DNA of 64,000 nt from Nitrosopumilus sp. LS_AOA (lineage in GTDB: Archaea; Thermoproteota; Nitrososphaeria; Nitrososphaerales; Nitrosopumilaceae). Each line of letters opens with the position of its first letter. Within the stretch, counting starts at the first letter, position 1. A program made the position numbers and the translations under genes. This document shows positions 1 through 7,825 of this stretch, in pieces. The notes under the pieces were generated by a model. That model had not been told where the DNA came from. It saw only the letters and a list, made by a program, of their open reading frames with translations, and did not search any database. Location of the stretch: positions 154,567-218,566 of the forward strand of contig LFLC01000025.1 of assembly GCA_001543015.1 (NCBI GenBank). The letters run 5' to 3'.

Positions 1-223
1 CCCTTAGAACAGCTTCAATATTCATGATTTTTCTATCCTCTAAATTTTTTAGTGGTTTTATACCCCGTCTAAAACCACCAGCAACTTGATTACCCATAGG
101 ATCAAGCAATCCCACATATCTTAATTCTGGAATATTGTGTAACAATGTTTTACATTTTTTTTCAAAAAACCTATGTTGTTTGTATTTTTGAATTGATCTT
201 TGTTTTTCTATTTGAATACTCAA
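1..223 (-). CDS. Partial small conserved protein, DUF6659-like (C-terminus outside window)
   Basis: Leftward reading frame that begins at a TTG (221-223) and stays open to the window edge, giving about 74 residues of an incomplete protein. It carries the pattern YVGLLDPMGNQVAGG followed by a basic stretch, then a helix ending MNIEAVLR. I recognise this pattern from a family of short thaumarchaeal proteins of unknown function; the protein at 31120-31482 appears to be a distant relative (shared RFA/RYVG...GG region). No catalytic residues are evident. The TTG start is inferred from the lack of an upstream ATG in frame. The function is unknown. Confidence 0.6.
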   Translation of the reverse strand, partial: MSIQIEKQRSIQKYKQHRFFEKKCKTLLHNIPELRYVGLLDPMGNQVAGGFRRGIKPLKNLEDRKIMNIEAVLR

Positions 224-370
224 TATCTATTCCCAATAAGTAATGTAAAAACAAGTCAATAAACTAGATTATTTTAAAATAAAAATTTGTTTATGAAATT
301 AATAATTTTTGAACAAGTGTTTAAAATATTATGATCTAAAATTAATGTTAGTTTCACGTATTGTATTTTA

Positions 371-474
371 GAAAGCTGATACAATATCCTATTGTCTAAA
401 TACATGGTGATTATTTACCAGTCTGAGCATACTAGCAGGGCTGTGTAAAGGTTATTCCCCGTTAGTCAGCTTTC
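371..474 (+). ncRNA. Candidate structured RNA (cloverleaf-like), unknown family
   Basis: The gap 224-526 between two divergent genes holds a multi-helix element. An 8-bp closing helix pairs GAAAGCTG (371-378) with CAGCTTTC (467-474). Inside are hairpin ACAATA/TATTGT (381-386 with 390-395, 3-nt loop), hairpin TGGT/ACCA (405-408 with 417-420) and a 9-bp bulged helix, ACTAGC-A-GGG (431-440) with CCCGTTAGT (458-466). It is not a tRNA because no T-loop or anticodon arm fits. It could be a leader or riboswitch for the DUF72 gene that starts 52 nt further on, or a free sRNA; the strand is uncertain. The rest of the gap is AT-rich with no other recognisable content. Confidence 0.4.
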
Positions 475-526
475 AAAATTTTCTACTAATTTCAAATTTA
501 AAAATAGAGGTAATTTACATTTCATC

Positions 527-1318
527 ATGAATATCAAAATAGGATGTACTGGTTGGAGTTATCAAGGATGGTCAGGAACATTTTATCCAAAGAATCTAAA
601 GAGTTTAGATTGGTTAAAATATTATTCTCAGATTTTTGATATCACTGAAATCAATTCAACATTTTATAAAATTCCAAGTCAAGAAATGACTAGACGATGG
701 AATATAGTAACTCCACGACATTTTAGATTTACAGCAAAATTTCCATCAATAATTACCCATGAAAAAAGGCTTGAAAATGTGAATTCAGAGGTGTTTGCAT
801 TTTTATCATCACTTTCTCCAATTTATGAGAAAATTACAGCCCTGGTTTTACAATTACCACCATCACTGTCATTTGGAGAAGCCAAACCAAGATTAGAAAA
901 ACTATTTGAATTACTACCAGATGATTTTTTGTATCCAATTGAGGGAAGACATGAATCATGGTTTTCAGATGAAGCAATAAAATTTCTTGAGGAAAAAAAA
1001 TTCTGTCTTGTATGGAATGATATTGCAGGAGTAAATAATCCGATGCCTGTAACTGCAAATTATCTTTACATCAGATTAATTGGAGACAGATCAATTCCTG
1101 ATTCAGAGTTTGGTAAAGTTGTGAAAAACAAAGATAGATTAATTTCAAGTTGGGCAAAAAAACTCAAAGAGATTCAAAATATACCACAAGCATTTCTAAT
1201 GACAAACAATCACTATGAAGGGTTTGGCCCAGCTACTGCAAATTCTTTAAGAATACAATTAGGAATGAGGGAACTTGTGTGGGATGAAAAAAAGCAAAAA
1301 ACATTAGGAAATTTTTAG
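527..1318 (+). CDS. DUF72 (YecE-like) family protein
   Basis: A 263-residue protein of the DUF72 family, a TIM-barrel fold of unknown biochemical role found across bacteria and archaea. Visible family marks are the N-terminal IGCTGWSYQGW stretch (about residues 5-15) followed by TFYP, the EINSTFYKIP strand (about 41-50), QLPPSLSF (about 109-116), RHESWF in the middle and a YLYIRLIG strand. The length is normal for the family. ATG is a good start; the sequence just upstream is AT-rich. It converges with the DedA gene, with only 2 nt between the stops. The family assignment is firm, but the substrate and role are not known. Confidence 0.85.
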   Translation: MNIKIGCTGWSYQGWSGTFYPKNLKSLDWLKYYSQIFDITEINSTFYKIPSQEMTRRWNIVTPRHFRFTAKFPSIITHEKRLENVNSEVFAFLSSLSPIYEKITALVLQLPPSLSFGEAKPRLEKLFELLPDDFLYPIEGRHESWFSDEAIKFLEEKKFCLVWNDIAGVNNPMPVTANYLYIRLIGDRSIPDSEFGKVVKNKDRLISSWAKKLKEIQNIPQAFLMTNNHYEGFGPATANSLRIQLGMRELVWDEKKQKTLGNF

Positions 1319-1320
1319 AA

Positions 1321-1857
1321 TTATGTGGTTGATACGGAAAGTCCAATTGCCTCACCAAAATAATATCCAGCCAAAATTGTTGCACTAGACCAAATTAGAG
1401 AACCTCCAAAGGTATACAAGATAAATTTTGGAATTCTCATTTGTAGTAATCCAGCAGGAACTGAAATCATCTCCCTCATTACAGGTACCATTCTTCCCAA
1501 AAATACTGCCTTGTCCCCATATTTCTCAAACCAAATTTCTACTCTCTTTAATTTTTTTTCTGATATTTTGAATAATTTTAGATATCGTAGTAAAACTACT
1601 CGACCAAGTTTTAGTGCAATAAAGTAAATTGCAGATGTTCCAATTGTAGCCCCTAATGCTCCAAGAATGATCATTGGGATTATTCCAATTAGTGGAATTC
1701 CTTGTTGAAATGCCAAGAATCCAGCAGTTGGAAATATTGCCAAAGTAGGGATTGGTGGAATAATAGTTTCAATTAATGCTGCTAGAAATATTCCCTCATA
1801 AAGATGCCCTCCAAGAAAATCTGAAAGCCAGACTAGAAGAGAATCAAATAGTTCCAT
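1321..1857 (-). CDS. DedA-family (VTT domain) membrane protein
   Basis: A 178-residue integral membrane protein of the DedA/SNARE-associated (VTT) superfamily, proposed lipid flippases or scramblases. Seen in the sequence: a reentrant-type segment ETIIPPIPT near residue 30, a glycine-rich helix with GALGATIGTSAIY, and the signature FLGRMVPVMREMISVPAG near residues 119-136, in which the Arg and Pro residues are the family's essential positions. A C-terminal helix carries the typical GYYFGE. It is read leftward and converges on the DUF72 gene. The membrane topology is inferred from hydrophobicity. Confident at family level; the lipid substrate is unknown. Confidence 0.85.
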   Translation of the reverse strand: MELFDSLLVWLSDFLGGHLYEGIFLAALIETIIPPIPTLAIFPTAGFLAFQQGIPLIGIIPMIILGALGATIGTSAIYFIALKLGRVVLLRYLKLFKISEKKLKRVEIWFEKYGDKAVFLGRMVPVMREMISVPAGLLQMRIPKFILYTFGGSLIWSSATILAGYYFGEAIGLSVSTT

Positions 1858-1935
1858 TTGCTTCTGCCAACTAAATTCCTACTAAATTACTTTACGAGTA
1901 AAATTACAGAGTCAAAATACGAATAATTCACAAAA

Positions 1936-2235
1936 TTAGCGTTTTCGTTCATAGAATTCAACAGGATTCTCAAATTGTCGGTTATAATCAACTTCTATCC
2001 AAAATTTTTGCTCATCAATCTCTTTTCCTTCTGATAGCCATTCGTTTAGAATTTTTTGCATAAACATCTGTGTCGTATCATCAATTTGAGGTCTTTTTCC
2101 TGTCTCTTTTTCAATTCTATCTCGTTCTTCTTTGAATTTTTTTAGTATACCTTTAAGATTTTTTCCATTAATCTTTGCTGCTTTGTTTCTTTTTGCATTA
2201 GCAAGATCTTTTTTTAGATTAGAAATAATTCCCAC
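1936..2235 (-). CDS. Small charged conserved hypothetical protein
   Basis: A 99-residue, highly charged protein that I do not recognise. The N-terminal half is basic and helical (many Lys, Asn and Arg, including KDLANAKRNKAAK) and is followed by a KKFKEERDRIEKETGKRP segment. The C-terminal half looks globular, with a WLSEGKEIDEQKFWIEVDYNRQF stretch. There are no cysteines, signal peptide or membrane segment. It stands alone between DedA and the VOC gene, each with its own upstream AT-rich region. A nucleic-acid or ribosome contact is possible from the basic N-terminus, but that is only a guess. Confidence 0.6.
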   Translation of the reverse strand: MGIISNLKKDLANAKRNKAAKINGKNLKGILKKFKEERDRIEKETGKRPQIDDTTQMFMQKILNEWLSEGKEIDEQKFWIEVDYNRQFENPVEFYERKR

Positions 2236-2316
2236 AATATTACTATGAATGCTTTTTTAAAAAAGATTTCAGAAATGAAAAGATCTGTTTTAAATAATTT
2301 AACGAGATAAAAAATT

Positions 2317-2682
2317 ATGCCAAGAGTGTCACATTTTGATATTCCAGCAGATGATCCTGCAAGAGCACAAAAGTTCTACAAAAAAGTATTTGGTTGGAAA
2401 TTTGAAAAGTGGGATGGACCAATGGATTATTGGATGGCAACAACTGGAACAAAAGAACCAGGAATTAATGGTGGATTATCAAAAAGAATGCCAGGACAAA
2501 TGGGAATGGTAAATACAATTGATGTTCCATCAGTAAATGAATTTACAAAAAAGATCATTAAAAACGGAGGACAGTTAATTGTTCCCAAAATGGCAATCCC
2601 TAAAATTGGGTGGTTTGCTCAATGTATGGATACCGAACTAAACGTATTTGGAATTATAGAAAAAGATGAAAAGGCTGAATGA
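2317..2682 (+). CDS. VOC-superfamily (glyoxalase/bleomycin-resistance-like) protein
   Basis: A 121-residue single-module vicinal-oxygen-chelate fold protein. The opening SHFDIPADDPARAQKFYKKVFGW is the classic first beta-alpha unit, and a second repeat starts around VNTIDVPSVNEFTKKIIKNGG. It ends with the typical WFAQCMDTELNVFGI strand. Relatives are often called lactoylglutathione lyase, but this short subtype has no established substrate and residues for two His metal ligands are not obvious apart from the first strand (SHFDIP). ATG start; a promoter-like AT tract precedes it. Family confident, reaction unknown. Confidence 0.8.
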   Translation: MPRVSHFDIPADDPARAQKFYKKVFGWKFEKWDGPMDYWMATTGTKEPGINGGLSKRMPGQMGMVNTIDVPSVNEFTKKIIKNGGQLIVPKMAIPKIGWFAQCMDTELNVFGIIEKDEKAE

Positions 2683-2700
2683 TATTATTCAATAATACTT

Positions 2701-2709
2701 TCATATACT
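2701..2709 (+). promoter_or_regulatory. Probable TATA box of a leaderless gene at 2729
   Basis: The stretch CATATACTTT lies about 22-28 nt before the ATG at 2729. That is the spacing expected when an archaeal mRNA starts at or next to its start codon. There is no Shine-Dalgarno-like sequence between it and the ATG. Assigned by position and AT content only. Confidence 0.35.
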
Positions 2710-2728
2710 TTGAGGGAACATACAGATT

Positions 2729-3745
2729 ATGAATAGTCTTTTAGATGATGTTAATGCATTATTAAAATTAAAACAAGGAGACCTTGGGCGACTAGAACAC
2801 ATCAAAACAACACTTGAATCAAGAAATGTGTTATACATTTCAGATACGAAATATCTTCGAGAATTAACTAGAGAATATCTTGAGGACCGCAAGGGCCAAA
2901 GATTAGAAAGATTCAACTCTTATGATTATCCCGAATATACAAATCGATTAAAAATTCCTACATCTGAAGAAGAGAAAGAGGCTGAACAAATGGCTAAAAA
3001 TTTGAAAGAAGTTGATGACACATCTGGAGATGGGAAAGAATCTAAACAATTGGCTAAAAAGTTGAAAGAATTTTGGACCAAAGAAGCTGAACAAATGGCT
3101 AAAAATTTGAAAGAATCTGGAGAGATATCTGGAGAGATATCGGAATATGTAAAAAAACCAACACCAGAAATATTAGATTCAAATAAAAATTATTTTTGTG
3201 GTAATTGCGGTAACACGATTAAAAATGAAAATTTTTGTGTTAAATGTGGTTCTTCACTACACATAGTAGAGAAAGAAGAAAAACAATATGATGTCAGATT
3301 CAGAAAAAATCAACCTCAAGAAAATAGTACTAAAAATGAAGCGAGAATAAGTGTTAGTACATTAGTAATTGTAATTTTATTTGGTGTAATCATTGTTGGA
3401 GGTATTGCTATGGGAGTAAAGATTTTAGGAGAAAATGAAATTCAAATTGATAGTGTAATTGAAGCTACACCAGTAATAGTTACCATACCTACAATTAATT
3501 CAGAATCTGATTCTAAATGTGGTGAAGGACTTGTACTTGATAAAGTAAGTAATCAATGTGTGTTAGAAGGAAGTAAAATTGCTGATGAAACTCATTCTAA
3601 ATGTGGTGAAGGACTTGTACTTGATAAAGTAAGTAATCAATGTGTGTTAGAAGGAAGTAAAATTGCTGATGAAACTCATTCTAAATGTGGTGAAGGACTT
3701 GTACTTGATAAAGTAAGTAATCAATGTGTGTTAGAAGGAAGTTGA
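2729..3745 (+). CDS. Membrane protein with zinc ribbon and cysteine-containing C-terminal repeats
   Basis: A 338-residue protein with several modules. The N-terminal 90 residues are charged and helical. Residues about 85-145 hold lysine/glutamate-rich repeats built on AEQMAKNLKE. A zinc ribbon follows (about 155-180: CGNCG...CVKCG), then one transmembrane helix (about 211-231). The C-terminal region consists of near-three exact copies of a 28-residue unit containing SKCGEGLVLDKVSNQC. That unit resembles the two-cysteine CGxGTxLxxGxC motif seen in other thaumarchaeal surface proteins, including the protein at 4237. The likely topology is cytoplasmic zinc ribbon, one membrane anchor and external repeats. 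The function is unknown. Its stop overlaps the archease start. Confidence 0.7.
   Translation: MNSLLDDVNALLKLKQGDLGRLEHIKTTLESRNVLYISDTKYLRELTREYLEDRKGQRLERFNSYDYPEYTNRLKIPTSEEEKEAEQMAKNLKEVDDTSGDGKESKQLAKKLKEFWTKEAEQMAKNLKESGEISGEISEYVKKPTPEILDSNKNYFCGNCGNTIKNENFCVKCGSSLHIVEKEEKQYDVRFRKNQPQENSTKNEARISVSTLVIVILFGVIIVGGIAMGVKILGENEIQIDSVIEATPVIVTIPTINSESDSKCGEGLVLDKVSNQCVLEGSKIADETHSKCGEGLVLDKVSNQCVLEGSKIADETHSKCGEGLVLDKVSNQCVLEGS
3512..3745 (+). repeat. Perfect 84-bp tandem repeat, 2.75 copies, inside the coding region
   Basis: Units begin at 3512, 3596 and 3680. By eye the first two are identical over all 84 bases, and the third is identical until it is cut off at AGAAGGAAG, where the shared sequence gives way to the stop codon. 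Identity at the DNA level, including third codon positions, points to recent expansion. Each unit encodes 28 residues with two cysteines. Confidence 0.95.
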
Positions 3746-4158
3746 GTTACAAATTTTTAGATCATGCAACTGATGCAATAATTGAGGTTACTGCAAAAGA
3801 CCTCAAAGAGGCATTTTCAGTTACAGCTGATGCAGTAATTAATCTAACACTTGATCAAGAAAAAGTGGAGGAAAAGGGGAAAAAGGAATTTTCAGCACAA
3901 GGAAAAGATCTGAATTATCTTCTTTTTAGCTGGCTTGAAGAAATTCCATTTGTTCTAATTACTGAAGGATTTGCAATTAGAAGAATAGAATTTGAGATCA
4001 TAGAAAAAAATGGGTATAAAATCAATGCAATAGCATATGGTGAACCATTAGATTTACACAAACATAACTTCAAAGTCGAAATCAAAGCACCCACGTTTTA
4101 TGATATGGAAATCAGGCAAAATGATGGTGTTTACATGAGATTTTTGCTTGATTTGTGA
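3742..4158 (+). CDS. Archease (tRNA-splicing ligase RtcB activator)
   Basis: Small acidic protein of the archease family, which activates the RtcB tRNA ligase by promoting its guanylylation. It opens with SYKFLDHATDAIIEV, including the conserved DHATDA, and ends with MRFLLDL, whose Asp is the other metal-binding position of the family. The middle carries LLFSWLEEIPFVL. I prefer the TTG at 3742, which overlaps the upstream stop as TTGA and follows AGAAGGAAG, a good ribosome-binding site, over the ATG at 3724, which would add residues the family lacks. The result is about 138 residues, normal for the family. Confidence 0.88.
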   Translation: MSYKFLDHATDAIIEVTAKDLKEAFSVTADAVINLTLDQEKVEEKGKKEFSAQGKDLNYLLFSWLEEIPFVLITEGFAIRRIEFEIIEKNGYKINAIAYGEPLDLHKHNFKVEIKAPTFYDMEIRQNDGVYMRFLLDL

Positions 4159-4236
4159 ATTTTGTGAAATTTTCTTTGCCATAAACAAGAAGAAATTATA
4201 CGTGTTTTTTAAAAGTGAATTCTAAAATTCATTACT

Positions 4237-5400
4237 GTGAAGATAAAATTAGTAGGATTTGCAGTATTTTCATTATTTACACTGATGTTGGTACCAGCAT
4301 ATGCAAATGTGACATCATTATCATTTGAAAAGAACTTTTACACATTAAATGAAGATTTCAAATTTATTGGAACTCAAGATGAAGGAGATATTGTTTTTGT
4401 CATAATTCGTGATGCGTTTGGAAAATACAAAGGGATGTTATCAGATCCTACACAAAATCAGGGAGAGTTTTCTGTAATCCCAAGATCAATAACAATTTTC
4501 TTTGACAATATAGGAATCTATAATGCAACAGCATTCACTGATCAACAAAAAGAAGCAAATGGCATTACAATGATAGTAGAATTTGATGGAGAGAAAGTTT
4601 TTGAAGTTCCAAAATATGTATTACAGCTAAATTCAATTTCAGATAGAATTATTGATGTGGAAAAAACAATTACATTTACAGTTAGTATTAAGGATACATC
4701 AGTTACGGATGCAGTTTTTAGTTTAAGTGGTGAACCGGTAGGAGCTACAATAGATTCAGAATCTGGAAAATTTGTTTGGACTCCGTCAAAATCTCAAGGA
4801 AATATACATGATGTGTATTATAATTTCGATATTATTGTTAACAGTGGAAGTCAATCAGATAAAGAAAATATCCAAATTACTGTAAAGAAAGCATATGATG
4901 AACCTGAAAAAGAGCCAGAACCAATAAAGGAGATAAAAGCTGAACCTAAACCAATTTCAGAACCTATAGAATTAGAAGTTGCATCATTTGTTGATGAGAC
5001 AAAAGATGCTCAAAGTTATGTAGATAGATACAACAATGAGACAAGCTACAAGGAATGGTTTGATGAAAATTATTCAGAGTATGATTCAATTTATCAGGCA
5101 GTGGGATTAGAGGAACCATTAGTTATTCCAGCTTCATTTGTTGATGAAACAAAAGATGCTCAAAGTTATGTAGATAGATACAACAATGAGACAAGCTACA
5201 AGGAATGGTTTGATGAAAATTATTCAGAGTATGATTCAATTTATCAGGCAGTGGGATTAGAGGTACTAGATGTAGAAATAGTTGAAGAGATAGTTGAAGA
5301 AAAGAAATTTGGTTTTTGTGGTACTGGAACAAAGTTAATTGATGGAGTATGCACTATTGTTGAAATACCAAATGTAAAGCCTTGGTGGCAATTTTGGTAA
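4237..5400 (+). CDS. Exported protein with Ig-like domain and duplicated acidic repeat
   Basis: A 387-residue secreted or surface protein starting with GTG. It has an N-terminal signal peptide (hydrophobic to about residue 22, ending AYA) and beta-rich domains. One is an Ig-like module around residues 130-215 with GATIDSESGKFVWTPS, typical of putative-Ig/cadherin-like folds. After a proline/glutamate linker come two nearly identical 50-residue units containing DETKDAQSYVDRYNNET and YKEWFDENYSEYD. The C-terminus has a two-cysteine motif (CGTGTKLIDGVC) and an aromatic tail WWQFW. No enzyme motif is seen. A role in the cell envelope or extracellular binding is inferred from architecture only. 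Confidence 0.75.
   Translation: MKIKLVGFAVFSLFTLMLVPAYANVTSLSFEKNFYTLNEDFKFIGTQDEGDIVFVIIRDAFGKYKGMLSDPTQNQGEFSVIPRSITIFFDNIGIYNATAFTDQQKEANGITMIVEFDGEKVFEVPKYVLQLNSISDRIIDVEKTITFTVSIKDTSVTDAVFSLSGEPVGATIDSESGKFVWTPSKSQGNIHDVYYNFDIIVNSGSQSDKENIQITVKKAYDEPEKEPEPIKEIKAEPKPISEPIELEVASFVDETKDAQSYVDRYNNETSYKEWFDENYSEYDSIYQAVGLEEPLVIPASFVDETKDAQSYVDRYNNETSYKEWFDENYSEYDSIYQAVGLEVLDVEIVEEIVEEKKFGFCGTGTKLIDGVCTIVEIPNVKPWWQFW
4981..5263 (+). repeat. Direct duplication of about 133 bp with 150-bp period within a surface-protein gene
   Basis: Bases 4981-5113 recur at 5131-5263. I find only two differences by eye (GCA/GCT and GAG/GAA in the first codons), both silent. The copies are separated by a 17-bp linker encoding EPLVIP. 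The near identity indicates a recent duplication or gene conversion between the copies. Confidence 0.95.
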
Positions 5401-5448
5401 CATGTATGAAAAGTTAAGTTTTAATCAGAATACTTTTTCATTATTTAC

Positions 5449-5595
5449 ATGGGTAAACTCAGTAGAAATCTTAGAATTTGTGGAGAATGTGGTATTGCAT
5501 ATACTTCAGTTAGTTTTACTAAATATATCGATCAGTGCCCCATATGCAATTCAAGAAGATTTGAAGCAATCCCATTAAATTCAAAAGATGAATAA
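5449..5595 (+). CDS. 48-residue zinc-ribbon protein
   Basis: A short frame starting at ATG 5449 and ending TAA at 5595. It encodes 48 residues with two CxxC knuckles (CGEC at residues 10-13 and CPIC near 30-33), separated by an IAYTSVSFTKYIDQ linker. This is a minimal zinc ribbon resembling small rubredoxin- or ribosomal-type zinc proteins. It sits between two well-supported genes in the same direction, and the Cys spacing argues that it is translated. The partner and role are unknown. It may contact nucleic acid or another protein. Confidence 0.6.
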   Translation: MGKLSRNLRICGECGIAYTSVSFTKYIDQCPICNSRRFEAIPLNSKDE

Positions 5596-5636
5596 TTTTT
5601 CAACATAGATTTTTTAATAGATAAAATTTTTGTTAT

Positions 5637-6041
5637 TTGTTGTCAGACGACCCAGAAATTGAAAAAATAAAACAAAGAAAACTAGAAGAAATGCTCAAAC
5701 AGCTAAATCAACCTAAGGTTGAGCCTGGAATAATTGATTTGAATGATTCAAATTTTGATAAAACGATATCCTCTGAGAATCTAACATTAGTGGATTTCTG
5801 GGCAGAATGGTGTGGTCCTTGCAAATCAATGCATCCAATATTTGAGAGTATGTCAAAAAAATTTCCAAATGTAAAATTTGGTAGAGTTAATGTAGATAAT
5901 AATCAAAATATTTCAATGAAATATGCAGTTCAATCAATTCCGACATTTATCATGTTCAAATCTGGGCAAATTATAGATAAGATGATGGGAGCAGTTGGTG
6001 CTCCAGGAATCAACATGATTTGTAAAAAGCATTCAAGCTAG
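5637..6041 (+). CDS. Thioredoxin with N-terminal extension
   Basis: A 134-residue thioredoxin, a cytoplasmic disulfide reductase. The active site WCGPC (Cys59 and Cys62) follows TLVDFWAE, and the cis-proline loop is SIPTFIMF. The first 30 residues, DPEIEKIKQRKLEEMLKQL, form a charged helix not found in standard thioredoxins. It starts with TTG (two consecutive TTG codons at 5637 and 5640). Its stop overlaps the stop of infB on the other strand by 4 nt. A second, shorter thioredoxin lies at 21475-21801. The reductase partner is not in this window. Confidence 0.9.
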   Translation: MLSDDPEIEKIKQRKLEEMLKQLNQPKVEPGIIDLNDSNFDKTISSENLTLVDFWAEWCGPCKSMHPIFESMSKKFPNVKFGRVNVDNNQNISMKYAVQSIPTFIMFKSGQIIDKMMGAVGAPGINMICKKHSS

Positions 6042-7819
6042 TAACCATACATTGATTCTTTTTCTCGTTGAATTCTAACTATCTCATTTAGAATTTCTTG
6101 TTCTTCGGAACTTAGTTTGTGCATGAATTGATTGATGAGTTTTTTTGCTTCAGGGGATGGAGGAAAAGTATAGAATACTTCTTCTTCAAAAATTTGCCTG
6201 CCAATTGTTACATCTTTAACAGAACATGCAACCTCATCACCTGTTTTAGCAGATGAAACTGTTTTTTTGTCAAGTTGGAGTTGGTGAATGTTTCCAACTT
6301 TACGTCCAGACATATTCATAAATGGAGTTTTATGTTTTAGTGTTCCAACATCTATACGAATTCCAAAAACTGCAGGATTGTTATTTCTAAATGTCATACC
6401 TTTAAGAAATGTGAATTTTGAGATTGGAGTTAATTCAGAAAATATTGCATCTTCTTCATTTGCAGAATCTTCTTCAACCCATGCATTATAGTTATCAATT
6501 AAACTGTAAATTATTTTATCCTCAAATACTTTGATATGACTTGTTTCTGATTCTTCTTTTGCATCAGGTAATAGTTTTACATTAAATGCCAAAATTATTC
6601 CATGATGTCTATTGTTTTCTTTGATTGTTTTTGCCTCAATAATATCTCGCCTAGTAACAGGGCCAATGTCTGCTTTTGCTACAGGTACTTGTGAGCGTCT
6701 AAGCATCTCAAGGATTGCCTCAAGTGAGCCTATAGTATCACATTTGACAATAATTCCATCTGTTTGAGTATCAATGAATACTGATTCCATTTCTGATTCA
6801 ATGAGTTTAGTATATTTTTCAATCTCTTCATCATTTGTTGCAACATAAAGAGTACTTCCTGGAAGAACACCTTCAAGGTCTGGCGATGCAATTTTGAGAC
6901 CTGCTGCTGCATCTACTTGAGTAACAGGTTGAAATTTATCTCGAGGATCACGCATGTCATCAAGTGGTTTTGGTAATAGTATTGCTTTTGGTTTTGTAAC
7001 AATTACTCCATCACGTTTTGCAACAACTATACTATTTTCTTTTTTTATTGTTCCATCAATTAGAATAATATTTGCAGTTTGTCCTAATCCAACCTCATCT
7101 TTTACTTCAAGCACAATTCCTCGTGAATCTTTTTGTTCTTGATTAAGTCTTTTTTGGAGATATTGTTGTGTCAATCCAACTAGTACACTTAGAAGCTCAG
7201 GTATTCCAACTCCAGTTCGGGCAGAAATTGGAACAATTGCAATTTCTGATTTAAAATCCTTTACGCGGAAAAATGCTTCTGATTGATATCCCAAAATAGA
7301 TAAAGTTCCCACAACATCATAGATTTTTTGATCAAGATCAGTTTGGATAGATGCATCTTGCTCTTTAATTGCCTGTGAAATAAATTTTGTTTCAGATTTT
7401 CTCCATCCAGGAATTTGATCACATTTGTTTAATGCAATTACAAAAGGAACTTTTCTGCTTTGCAGAATTTTCAAACTTTCATTTGTTTGTGGTTGAAATC
7501 CACGATTTACATCAACTACTAAAATTGCAATATCAGCTGCTGAACCACCTCTTGAGCGAAGATTAGTAAAAATTTCGTGTCCCGGAGTATCAATTACTAA
7601 AAGTCCAGGAACTGTATTTTCTGATTGTTCAAGTTTTTTGTATAATGGTCCACATATTTCTTTAATTGTTTCAGTTGGAAGAAAACTTGCACCAATATGC
7701 TGAGTGATTCCACCTGCTTCTCTACCTTGAACACCAGTACCACGAATTCTATCTAGTAGAGATGTTTTTCCAGAGTCTACGTGACCAAGAACTGCCACTA
7801 TGGGCTGACGAATTTGCAA
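6038..7819 (-). CDS. infB: Translation initiation factor aIF5B (IF-2 homologue)
   Basis: A 593-residue GTPase that promotes ribosomal subunit joining. The G domain shows GHVDSGKTSLLDRI (G1, residues 12-25), the switch-I region with GGITQHIGAS, DTPGHE (G3) and NKCD (G4). Domain II and the long helix to domain IV follow; the C-terminal part includes MTFRNNNPAVFGI and the KVGNIHQLQ region. The protein lacks the long N-terminal extension of eukaryotic eIF5B, as is usual in archaea, and carries no intein. It is the last gene of the leftward operon rpl7ae-rps28e-rpl24e-ndk-infB, 6 nt downstream of ndk. Confidence 0.95.
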   Translation of the reverse strand: MQIRQPIVAVLGHVDSGKTSLLDRIRGTGVQGREAGGITQHIGASFLPTETIKEICGPLYKKLEQSENTVPGLLVIDTPGHEIFTNLRSRGGSAADIAILVVDVNRGFQPQTNESLKILQSRKVPFVIALNKCDQIPGWRKSETKFISQAIKEQDASIQTDLDQKIYDVVGTLSILGYQSEAFFRVKDFKSEIAIVPISARTGVGIPELLSVLVGLTQQYLQKRLNQEQKDSRGIVLEVKDEVGLGQTANIILIDGTIKKENSIVVAKRDGVIVTKPKAILLPKPLDDMRDPRDKFQPVTQVDAAAGLKIASPDLEGVLPGSTLYVATNDEEIEKYTKLIESEMESVFIDTQTDGIIVKCDTIGSLEAILEMLRRSQVPVAKADIGPVTRRDIIEAKTIKENNRHHGIILAFNVKLLPDAKEESETSHIKVFEDKIIYSLIDNYNAWVEEDSANEEDAIFSELTPISKFTFLKGMTFRNNNPAVFGIRIDVGTLKHKTPFMNMSGRKVGNIHQLQLDKKTVSSAKTGDEVACSVKDVTIGRQIFEEEVFYTFPPSPEAKKLINQFMHKLSSEEQEILNEIVRIQREKESMYGY

Positions 7820-7825
7820 TTCAGA

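Noticed and set aside
834..1058. Leftward frame inside the DUF72 gene
   Set aside because: Antisense shadow of a well-supported gene; no family motifs.
3724..3741. ATG start for archease at 3724
   Set aside because: Would add six residues before the conserved N-terminus; TTG at 3742 with AGAAGGAAG fits better.
5123..5332. Leftward His/Leu-rich frame across the duplicated surface-protein region
   Set aside because: Arises from the repeated DNA in the other strand; not a plausible protein.
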